Positions 16,686 through 25,034 of a stretch of 64,000 bases of DNA are shown here, in pieces. The translations under genes and the position numbers were made by a program. The stretch is from assembly GCA_021821045.1 (NCBI GenBank), contig JAKACW010000013.1:1-64000 (forward strand), written 5' to 3'. This DNA is from Pseudomonadota bacterium. Its GTDB lineage: Bacteria > Pseudomonadota > Gammaproteobacteria > JAADHS01. A model generated the notes under the pieces. It worked only from the letters and a program-made list of their open reading frames with translations, was not told the origin of the DNA and made no database searches. Position 1 is the first letter of the stretch. Each line of letters opens with the position of its first letter.

Positions 16686-18004
16686 TCTTCCCGCAGCCCT
16701 TGCAGTTTGCGATACAGCGTTCTTTCGCTCACACCAAGAAGTTGCGCCAATTGCTTTTTCTCGCCGCTAAAGGTCGCCAACACCCGTTGCAGGTACTGCC
16801 TCTCGACTTCTTCGAGGGGCAGTATCGCTTCTGACTCCGTCGGCGGCGAAAGCGGCGGCTCGACTTTCCCCATCAGATAGTGCGGAAGGTGCCGGGGAAG
16901 AATGGTGCCGTCATCGGCCATCACGCTGGCGAATTCGAGGATATTGCGCAGTTCGCGAATATTGCCGGGAAAAGAGTAACGCTCGAGAATGGCCAACGCC
17001 TCGCGGTGCAGCTTGAGCGATCGCGCCGGCTCGACCCGTCGCAGCAGCGATTCCACCAGCAGCGGCAGATCGGCGGTGCATTCGCGCAGGGCGGGGGCGT
17101 GAATGGGAAAGGCGTTTATGCGGTAGAACAAGTCCTCGCGAAACGCGCCGGCCGCGACCATTTCCCTTAAATCTCGATGACTGGCGCACACCAGCCGAAA
17201 ATCCGCTTGCACGGTTTCGGTGGAGCCGACACGGCGGAAGGTGCGGGTTTCCAGCAGTCGCAGCAGCTTGACCTGCAAATTGAGCGGTATGTCGCCCACT
17301 TCATCGAGAAACAACGTGCCGCCCTGCGCCGCTTCGACCAGGCCGATTTTCTTGGTCAGCGCGCCGGTGAACGCGCCTTTCTCATGGCCGAACAGTTCGC
17401 TTTCGAACAACGTCTCCGTCAGGCCGGAGCACTCCACCTGGATGATCGCCGCCTTGGCCCGCGGGCTGGCTTCGTGTATCGCCCGCGCCACCAGCTCTTT
17501 GCCGGTGCCGCTTTCACCTTGCAGCAACACGGCGGTTTCCCGCGGGGCCACCCGTTCGATCAGTTCCAGCATGCGGGTGAATGCCGCACTGACGCCCACC
17601 AGCCCTTCCTTGGCGGGGCGGCTGCTGGCCACTTTGCTTTGGCGCAGCATTTCGATGAAGTAAATGATCTCGCCTTGTTTGTCGTGCACCGGCCGCGTTT
17701 CCACATCGACGTGCTCGCGGCCGCGCGGCGTATGGTGCAGATGCAGTACGCGCTGGGTCTGGCCCGATTCGAGGCTCGCTTTGAGTGGACAGCTTTCGCC
17801 GGCTTGGTCGCACGGTACGTTGTAGCGATGGGAAATCTCATAGCAGCGGCTGTGGCCCGGCCGGGTCAGATCGCCGTAGATGGCGCGGTAACGGCTGTTG
17901 GACGCCAGCACGCGATAGTCGATGCTGAGCGCGATGGCCGGTGCGTCCACGCAGTCGAGCAACTCGGCGATTTCTGCAGTATTGATGTGGGGCTGGGCTT
18001 TCAT
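16676..18004 (-). CDS. fisR: FisR-like sigma54-dependent activator sensing sulfane sulfur
   Basis: A 442-residue sigma54 activator. The N-terminal PAS-like region carries C54, C65 and C72 with spacing 11 and 7. This is the same spacing as the three cysteines (C53, C64, C71) known to react with polysulfide in Cupriavidus FisR. The AAA+ domain follows, with Walker A GESGTGKE, the sigma54-contacting GAFTGA loop and GGTLFLDEVGD. A C-terminal Fis-type helix-turn-helix (LAQLLGVSERTLYRKL) completes it. I prefer the ATG at 18004; an in-frame TTG at 18025 is also possible. It is divergent from the sulfide:quinone oxidoreductase gene, its expected target. Its stop codon lies inside a REP-like element. 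Confidence 0.88.
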   Translation of the reverse strand: MKAQPHINTAEIAELLDCVDAPAIALSIDYRVLASNSRYRAIYGDLTRPGHSRCYEISHRYNVPCDQAGESCPLKASLESGQTQRVLHLHHTPRGREHVDVETRPVHDKQGEIIYFIEMLRQSKVASSRPAKEGLVGVSAAFTRMLELIERVAPRETAVLLQGESGTGKELVARAIHEASPRAKAAIIQVECSGLTETLFESELFGHEKGAFTGALTKKIGLVEAAQGGTLFLDEVGDIPLNLQVKLLRLLETRTFRRVGSTETVQADFRLVCASHRDLREMVAAGAFREDLFYRINAFPIHAPALRECTADLPLLVESLLRRVEPARSLKLHREALAILERYSFPGNIRELRNILEFASVMADDGTILPRHLPHYLMGKVEPPLSPPTESEAILPLEEVERQYLQRVLATFSGEKKQLAQLLGVSERTLYRKLQGLREESR

Positions 18005-18026
18005 CCTGTAATGATTCTGCGTCAAA

Positions 18027-18058
18027 AATGACAGCTCGGCTAGTCGTGGAGTGTCATT
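18027..18058. promoter_or_regulatory. Inverted repeat, candidate upstream activator site
   Basis: AATGACA (18027-18033) and TGTCATT (18052-18058) are exact inverted copies with an 18-base spacer. They lie about 110-140 bases upstream of the sigma54-type promoter for the sulfide oxidoreductase gene, the distance expected for an enhancer bound by the FisR-like protein. The assignment is by position and symmetry only. Confidence 0.4.
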
Positions 18059-18163
18059 AATGGCGGTGCGGCGGCGGCGAAATCAGGATGGGCGTCCATC
18101 GCGATAAAAAAATAGATTTAGAAATCATAGCCTAATGTATTGTTGAGCCTATTGGCCGGGGAG

Positions 18164-18179
18164 TGGCACGCCTTTCGCT
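18164..18179 (+). promoter_or_regulatory. Sigma54 (-24/-12) promoter for the sulfide:quinone oxidoreductase gene
   Basis: The sequence TGGCACGCCTTTCGCT fits the sigma54 consensus TGGCACG-N4-TTGCW with one mismatch, and the invariant GG and GC are exactly ten bases apart. It would start transcription near 18191, about 55 bases before the start codon. A dedicated sigma54 activator gene lies divergently upstream. Confidence 0.8.
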
Positions 18180-18242
18180 CCCTAGGTACTAAGACTGTCG
18201 CGCAGGCGGCAGCTGGGAAGCGGACGACATAAAAGGAGATAA

Positions 18243-19532
<1,290 letters not shown>

Positions 19533-19551
19533 CGTCGTCATTTTTGTTCGC

Positions 19552-19635
19552 AACGGGCTGCCGGTTTTCGAGAGAGGTTGCATCAACTCCCTGCAACCGC
19601 AGCTTCCCAGCTCGCTTGGGCAGCCCGTTTTTTTT
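19552..19635 (+). terminator. Nested hairpin with T-run after the sqr gene
   Basis: AACGGGCTGCC (19552-19562) pairs perfectly with GGCAGCCCGTT (19619-19629), which runs into eight Ts. The interior contains a second perfect hairpin, GGTTGCA (19576-19582) with TGCAACC (19592-19598). A large structured terminator is the simplest reading; a stable small RNA processed from the 3' end is possible. Confidence 0.6.
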
Positions 19636-19689
19636 GCCGCCGCCTCGTGCCTTGCGGCCAATTTGGGAAATGCGCCCATCCTTCCGAGA

Positions 19690-19788
19690 GTATTCGCAAG
19701 TTAGCATAAATTAATCATTGTGTTAATGAATTATGTAATATGACGTAATAAACGTCACTTTGCATAAATCCTCTGATATACTTTTGCC
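19690..19788 (+). promoter_or_regulatory. AT-rich upstream region of the AAA ATPase gene with a palindrome
   Basis: This stretch is strikingly AT-rich compared with its surroundings and contains the exact palindrome TGACGT-AATAA-ACGTCA (19741-19757), a possible operator. The start codon follows about 30 bases later. The base composition suggests that the ATPase gene arrived with foreign DNA. Confidence 0.4.
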
Positions 19789-20949
19789 ATGATCAAGCGC
19801 TCATGTTCCAACACAATCAGGGACTTATTTAAGAAGTGGCCTGTTGTTACCCTTACGGGACCCCGCCAGAGTGGCAAGACGACTCTGTGTCGATCGACGT
19901 TTCCGGATATGCCGTACGTCAGCCTTGAAGACCCCGATCAACGCGCGTACGCGACGGAGGATCCCCGGGGTTTCATTACCGAATACAAGGATGGCGCAAT
20001 ACTCGATGAGTTTCAGCGCGCGCCGGAATTGCCGTCCTATCTGCAGCGGCTGATTGACGAACGCGCGGAACCCGGTCAATTCATTCTCACCGGGAGTCAG
20101 CAGTTCAGCGTAATGGCCAATGTTTCCCAATCGCTTGCTGGCCGCACCTCGGTGCTCAAGTTGCTCCCGTTCGACTTTTCCGAGGTGTCCAATTTTCTCG
20201 ATTTAGCGGCAGTGGACCGGTTGATTCTGACGGGATTCTATCCGCGCATTCACGATAAAGGCCTGAACCCCACCCAGGCCCATGCTGCCTATTTTGAAAC
20301 CTACATCGAGCGCGATTTGCGGCAATTGGCCGCGATCAGGGATTTGTCCCTATTTCAACGTTTCGTTCGATGCTGTGCCGCCCGCATCGGCGGCTTGCTC
20401 AATTTGAATGACCTATCCAGCGACGTGGGCGTTTCACATTCGACAATCCGCGAGTGGATAAGCCTTCTGGAAGCGAGCTATATTTTGTTCTTGCACCGTC
20501 CGTGGTCGACCAATACCACCAAACGTTTGGTGAAGTCCCATAAAGTTTTTTTCTACGATGTCGGGTTAGCTAGTTACTTGCTCGGTATGGAAGACGAATC
20601 GCACGTCAGAAGTCATCCCCTGCGCGGGAATCTTTTCGAAAATGTGATTGTGGTGGAAGCACTCAAGCGACGATACAACGCGGGTCTTCCGAACAATTTG
20701 TTTTTTTATCGTGATTCCAACCACGTCGAAATCGATTTGTTGATTGAGCGTGGCGCCGCTGTCGAATTGGTCGAGGTCAAATCGGCGAGTACACCGAGCA
20801 GCACATTCACCAAGGCGTTAAACAGCTTCAAGTCCGCGTTTCCAGACCTGGACGTTAAGGGGGCGGTTGTATACAACGGTGAAACCCAGCGGCGTACGGA
20901 CTGGCCCTTTGTCAACTACAAAATGTTCGATTCGTTCTTTGAGGCTTAG
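19789..20949 (+). CDS. AAA family ATPase with DUF4143 C-terminal domain
   Basis: A 386-residue protein. The N-terminal ATPase has Walker A GPRQSGKTTL (about residues 24-33), Walker B-like GAILDEFQRAPEL, and the arginine/sensor stretch FILTGSQQFSVM. The C-terminal DUF4143 half includes a winged-helix-like segment (LSSDVGVSHSTIREWISLLEA) and a PD-(D/E)XK-like core (NHVEIDLLIE then VELVEVKSA). This two-part architecture is common in mobile bacterial and archaeal genomes, and its role is not established. Its 3' end lies 35 bases from a truncated rhs fragment on the other strand, so its arrival may have cut the rhs array. Confidence 0.88.
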   Translation: MIKRSCSNTIRDLFKKWPVVTLTGPRQSGKTTLCRSTFPDMPYVSLEDPDQRAYATEDPRGFITEYKDGAILDEFQRAPELPSYLQRLIDERAEPGQFILTGSQQFSVMANVSQSLAGRTSVLKLLPFDFSEVSNFLDLAAVDRLILTGFYPRIHDKGLNPTQAHAAYFETYIERDLRQLAAIRDLSLFQRFVRCCAARIGGLLNLNDLSSDVGVSHSTIREWISLLEASYILFLHRPWSTNTTKRLVKSHKVFFYDVGLASYLLGMEDESHVRSHPLRGNLFENVIVVEALKRRYNAGLPNNLFFYRDSNHVEIDLLIERGAAVELVEVKSASTPSSTFTKALNSFKSAFPDLDVKGAVVYNGETQRRTDWPFVNYKMFDSFFEA

Positions 20950-20983
20950 TGTGCTGGGCGGTTTCACCCGTGGTGGTGCTTTA

Positions 20984-21131
20984 GCCATGCCCTGAACCGT
21001 GTCGGTCTTGCTGACAATGCGCCCCAGGTTGTCGCGGCTGTAGTTGACATCAAACACGGTTGTGCCCGAAATTCGCGCCGTTTCCTGGCTCGGTTCGCCG
21101 AATACGGAGTAATTGGTGGAGGTGGTTTTGA
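20984..21131 (-). pseudogene. Truncated Rhs core fragment (orphan 3)
   Basis: Read on the minus strand, it gives [17 protein letters not shown] and then DVNYSRDNLGRIVSK, with TDTVQGMA at the end. This is nearly identical to the segment of the main Rhs protein before its final core. The homology stops abruptly near 20985, next to the ATPase gene, and begins near 21131 just after a small membrane gene. The toxin tip is gone. Confidence 0.8.
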
Positions 21132-21146
21132 GACCTTACGCGGTCA

Positions 21147-21464
21147 TCACTCAAGCTCGTATCTGGTGAGACCGGTTATTCGGCGCTTATAGACGCGCAG
21201 GGTCGCCGCGTCTCCGCGATGGCCTCGGTAGCTGGGCCTAACCTGGAAGTGATATTCTGCACCGTCTGAAGTCCTAACTGTTATCTCCGTACGCGCACCG
21301 GTCTTGCCAGTCGCGTTAACCCTGCTGACGATCTCGGCAGCGATGGTCTCTCTCGTTATCTCGAACGGATCAACGACATTGATCCACACCGAGAAAGCTG
21401 CGACCGCCAGCGCTGGAAGAAACAAAATGAGCAGTCCCTTCCAACTGTTAGTAAATGCGCGCAT
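21147..21464 (-). CDS. Small membrane protein after Rhs orphan 2, candidate immunity protein
   Basis: A 105-residue product with one N-terminal transmembrane helix (LLILFLPALAVAAFSVWI) and a soluble domain of about 75 residues (ITVRTSDGAEYHFQVRPSY, TLRVYKRRITGLTRYELE). I chose the ATG at 21464, which follows GAGGAG; the frame is open further upstream. It lies about 100 bases downstream of the orphan Rhs tip at 21572, the usual place for an immunity gene. The single-helix, mostly periplasmic design would suit a toxin acting in the periplasm, but the family is unknown. Confidence 0.6.
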   Translation of the reverse strand: MRAFTNSWKGLLILFLPALAVAAFSVWINVVDPFEITRETIAAEIVSRVNATGKTGARTEITVRTSDGAEYHFQVRPSYRGHRGDAATLRVYKRRITGLTRYELE

Positions 21465-21571
21465 TTTCGTGCATTCTCCTCGGTTTACGGTGGCGAGTGC
21501 GACCCAGAAAAGCTCACGAACGTTCGGCCCTCCCGATGTTTCGACGCTACAAGCCAGGAAAAGACGCTTGA

Positions 21572-22693
21572 CTATCGGCACATCTGATCATTCCAGTTTT
21601 CAGGCTCATCAAGCAGATCCTCGTATCGTTCAAGCAGCCAATTATCTCGCTCTTTGTAGAACACATCTCGCCAATCGGGTGGCCCGGTTCTATCTTCGCG
21701 CGGATTGTTTCCGGGGAGATTGTTGATGTAATTCCGGATGGCGTTCGGGTCTTGTCGGGAGCTTGGGCGCATCGGAGATTGTGCCGTGGGTTGGGAGACA
21801 CCCTCACCGTTTCTCAGTACTGGCACTCCATGAGGGTTTCCGAATCCTCCCCGCGGATAGGGGCTTCCTCCACGCCGCTGAAGCCCATCTGGGTCAGTCC
21901 AGTTAACCGGATCCGCCAGCACATACCCATACAGATTCGAATCCCCACCCGCAAATCGTATCGGATCCTTCGCCATCCAGTGCCCCGTGCTCGCATCAAA
22001 ATCCCGTGCGCCGAACCTCGCCAGGCCACTATCACGATCGTAGATGCCACCGGCAAACCCAAACGGCTGAAACCCCGGCTGCGTATCACTCAACACATTG
22101 CCAAACTCATCATAGTCCAGGCGTTGGACAATGCTACCGGTGGCGGTATCGACCACCAAGCGCGGTGAGCCCAGATGATCGCTCACGATTCGATACATCA
22201 CGCCACCCTTGATCATGTAGTCCGGCACGTTAGGGCGGGAGCCATACACGAATCGAGCAACAACATTGCCGGTGCCATCCAGCTCGGCGACCGGGTTCAG
22301 TTGGTCCTGGTAAAGGAACGCTTGTACCAGCGTTCCGTTGATCTTCTTGCCGATGCGGCGGTTGCGGCCGTCAATGATGTACTCGATAACTGTGCCGTCG
22401 GGCAAGACGACCTTGCGCAGATTCCCGAGCACATCGTAATCATACTGCGTGATCGCGCCGCCATCGTTCTTGCTCACTAACTCCCCGTTGCCGGTGTAGG
22501 TAAATGTTGCGTTTCTATAACCCGTAAGACGATCTTGCGAATCATAGCTGGCGCCGATGGCGCCGCGCCTGTCAAAGCCCCCGATGCGATTGCCGTTTTG
22601 ATCGTAGCTATAGTTCGAAACCGCAACGCCATTTTCCTTCACTTCGACTAAGCGGCCGGCGAGGTCGTAGCGATACTCGTAAACACGCGCCAC
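21572..22693 (-). pseudogene. Orphan Rhs core with toxin tip (orphan 2)
   Basis: About 373 residues of Rhs core (YD repeats, then [20 protein letters not shown] and the core end [37 protein letters not shown]) are followed by a distinct C-terminal tip of about 100 residues rich in Pro and charged residues (PPDWRDVFYKERDNW, DLLDEPENWNDQMCR). Homology to the main Rhs continues upstream to about 22760, but there is no proper start codon or signal; a GTG at 22693 merely opens the frame. I read it as a silent orphan cassette that could be swapped onto the main gene. The tip family is not recognised. Confidence 0.75.
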
Positions 22694-22754
22694 GCCCTGA
22701 ATTGTCTCGGTCTTGCTGACGATACGTCCTAAGTTGTCGCGGGTGTAGGTGACG

Positions 22755-23177
22755 TCATACGCGCCCGATTTTTCGGACGCGCTGAAAAGAACGGATCAAT
22801 CGCAGTAAAACTAGAAGTACGCAATGGAGAGACCAGGCAATGGTGAATACTTGCATCGCCAGGGCGAGGTGACTCGATGAGAAGGGCGCGATTCCCTTGA
22901 CCAATCCTGGGAAGAAGGCGAAGCCGGCTGCTTGAGTCCCCAGTGTCGCTGCCATTGCGATTACGCCCGCGAACAGCAGAAGTCTGGCCCAAGCCAGTTG
23001 CTTCGACGGCCGCCACGATATCCCGCAGACCAATACGAACGCCACCAGGAATGGCGTGTACTTCGCGAGGTCGTCACCAAAATATGGTGCAATGATTGCA
23101 AAGGCCACACCGGCAAGAACCTCTAGCGCACCGGCCGCAATAGCACGTGTCCAGAAGAACGACGGCAAGGCATCCAT
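22755..23177 (-). CDS. Four-helix membrane protein, candidate immunity to the L,D-transpeptidase-like tip
   Basis: A 140-residue protein with four hydrophobic segments (AGALEVLAGVAFAIIAPYF, TPFLVAFVLVCGISW, LLLFAGVIAMAATLGTQAAG, ALAMQVFTIAWSLHCVLLVL). It starts two bases after the stop of the orphan Rhs tip at 23180, so it is translationally coupled to it. In Rhs cassettes this position belongs to the immunity gene. Its stop overlaps the beginning of the next rhs-homologous segment (TATGACGTC), showing that the cassette junction is tight. The role is inferred from position only. Confidence 0.65.
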   Translation of the reverse strand: MDALPSFFWTRAIAAGALEVLAGVAFAIIAPYFGDDLAKYTPFLVAFVLVCGISWRPSKQLAWARLLLFAGVIAMAATLGTQAAGFAFFPGLVKGIAPFSSSHLALAMQVFTIAWSLHCVLLVLLRLIRSFQRVRKIGRV

Positions 23178-23179
23178 AT

Positions 23180-24508
23180 CTAGTAGACGACAACCGGAAT
23201 GGGCCCGTCATGGGACAGAAGCAACGGAAACAGATCCCTGTCGCGGCGACCGACATCGATACAACCGGCAGATCCTGGCTTTTTCCCTCCATGCAGGAAA
23301 AAGCCGGTTCGTCCGAATGTCGGCGTGCCCGCGTCCGGCGTAAGGGGAACGCGATACTTGCCCCAGTCTCCCGTTAGACTTCGCAGGAATCCGCCTTCCG
23401 TTATGGTTGCTGGGTCTGCTGTATAGGTGCCGGGCGGGATCGGCCCTTGCCATGGCGTACTGGGATCAGTAACGCCCGCATTTCCGCTCGTAGCCATGTA
23501 CTGTCCAACGACTGTTCCATTGTCGTTTCGATGAGTCAGCCACCCGTCATGAAAAATCAGCACGTCAAGACCGCGAGGATCGATGGCGTTAACCGGATCC
23601 GCCAGTACATATCCATACAGATTCGCATCCCCACCCGCAAACCTGATCGGATCCTTCGCCGTCCACCGTCCCGTGCTAGGATCATAGTCTCGTGCCCCAA
23701 ACCTTACCAACCCGGTGTCGCGGTCGTAAATTCCACCGGCAAACCCAAACGGCTGAAACCCCGGATGGGTATCGAGCAACACATTCCCAAACTCATCATA
23801 GTCCATGCGTTGGACAATGCTACCGGTGGTGGTATCGACCACCAAGCGCGGTGAGCCCAAGTGGTCGCTGATAATGCGGTAGGTCACGCCGTCGCGGATC
23901 ATGTAATCGGGCACGTTCGGGCGGGAGCCGTAGACAAAGCGGGAAATAACGTCGCCGTTAGCATCCAACTCCGCAACCGGGTTCAGTTGATCCTGATATA
24001 GGAAGCCCTGAACGAGAGTTCCGTTAATCTTCTTGCCGATGCGCCGGTTGCGACCATCAATCACGAACTCGATGACTGCCCCATCGGCCAGCGTGACCTT
24101 GCGCAGGTTGCCCAACACATCATAGTCGTACTGCGTGATCGCACCCCCGTCGTTCTTGCTCAGCAACTCCCCGTTACCGGTGTAGGTAAACGTCGCGCTG
24201 CCGTAGCTCGTGAGGCGGTCCTGCGCATCATACGCTGCGCCGATGGCGCCGCGCTTGTCAAAGCCCCCGATGCGATTGCCGTTTTGATCGTATTGATAGC
24301 TCGAAACCACACCACCGTTTTCCTGCACTTCCACCAAGCGGCCGGCGAGGTCGTAAGTGTAGTTGTAAACACGGGGCACGCCCTGGACCGTCTCGCTCCT
24401 TCGCGTGATGCGGCCCAGGCTGTCGCGGCTTTAGCTGAAATCAAACACCGCCGTGCCCGAGATGCGCGCCGTCTCCTGGCTCGGTTCGCCGAACACCGAA
24501 TAGCTGGT
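23180..24508 (-). pseudogene. Orphan Rhs core with Tlde1-like L,D-transpeptidase tip (orphan 1)
   Basis: Rhs core homology runs from about 24508 ([17 protein letters not shown]) to the core end ([22 protein letters not shown]). A TAA near 24432, where the main gene has a Tyr codon, interrupts the early part; the open part begins at a GTG at 24379 (399 residues). The C-terminal tip of about 130 residues carries [18 protein letters not shown]. Its H363 and C373 are ten residues apart, matching the catalytic His/Cys spacing of Tlde1, the type VI effector that remodels peptidoglycan. The tip would be a cell-wall-targeting toxin, but this copy lacks a normal start and looks silent. Confidence 0.8.
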
Positions 24509-24567
24509 GCCGCATGTTGTGTATCACGGCTGCGCCGTTCTTGTGGTGGATACTGGCTTCCGCCCTG

Positions 24568-24867
24568 TTAGAGATCATCCAATCCACTGTCGCGATCTTT
24601 CAGTCTCGACGGAATCTTGTCGTCGAAAACCACAACATGGTCGACGCCTTTTGGCGTTCTGTTAGAAAACATATTGACGAGAAACAGCACGAAGAACAAC
24701 GCGCATGCCGCGCCGAGTAGTCGATCCATCCCGTATCCAGAGAGCGTGAACCACAGTACGACCGAGATGCCAAGACCAGTGATCGAGAAAACGTGGAAGA
24801 AACGTCTCCAGCTTGTCATAACTATCGAGCCCTCATCGTCGGTCCTGATTCGCAAATTAGCTGGCAT
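24568..24867 (-). CDS. Small two-helix membrane protein, candidate immunity protein
   Basis: Up to 99 residues, with two adjacent hydrophobic segments (FFHVFSITGLGISVVLWF and LLGAACALFFVLFLVNMF) and a charged C-terminus (VVVFDDKIPSRLKDRDSGL). Two starts are possible: ATG 24867 after GGGGG, or ATG 24819 (MTSWRRFF) after GAGGG; the second gives a more typical membrane protein. It lies between the main rhs gene and the orphan 1 cassette in the same direction, where an immunity gene is expected. No family is recognised. Confidence 0.6.
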   Translation of the reverse strand: MPANLRIRTDDEGSIVMTSWRRFFHVFSITGLGISVVLWFTLSGYGMDRLLGAACALFFVLFLVNMFSNRTPKGVDHVVVFDDKIPSRLKDRDSGLDDL

Positions 24868-24934
24868 CTATCCCCCGGCGTTTGCAAGCAGTGCGCCCTA
24901 ACCCCATGAGCTAGATCACGTCCAGGTCTTGTAA

Positions 24935-25030
24935 TCAGCGGCCAGCAAAAACTGCAACGAGAATTCCAACTACTAGAATCAGGATAGGGATTGCTATCAT
25001 TAGCCACGCTTCTGCCTTAAAACGATTCAT
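24935..25030 (-). CDS. 31-residue single-helix membrane microprotein
   Basis: A short frame starts five bases after the stop of the main rhs gene, with GAGCTGAGAAA ahead of it as a possible ribosome site. It encodes MNRFKAEAWLMIAIPILILV followed by VGILVAVFAGR. This is a short basic N-terminus plus one strong transmembrane helix. It could be part of the immunity to the main Rhs tip or simply a small membrane peptide. It is supported by position, coupling and clean membrane-helix design, but not by a family. Confidence 0.45.
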   Translation of the reverse strand: MNRFKAEAWLMIAIPILILVVGILVAVFAGR

Positions 25031-25034
25031 TTTC

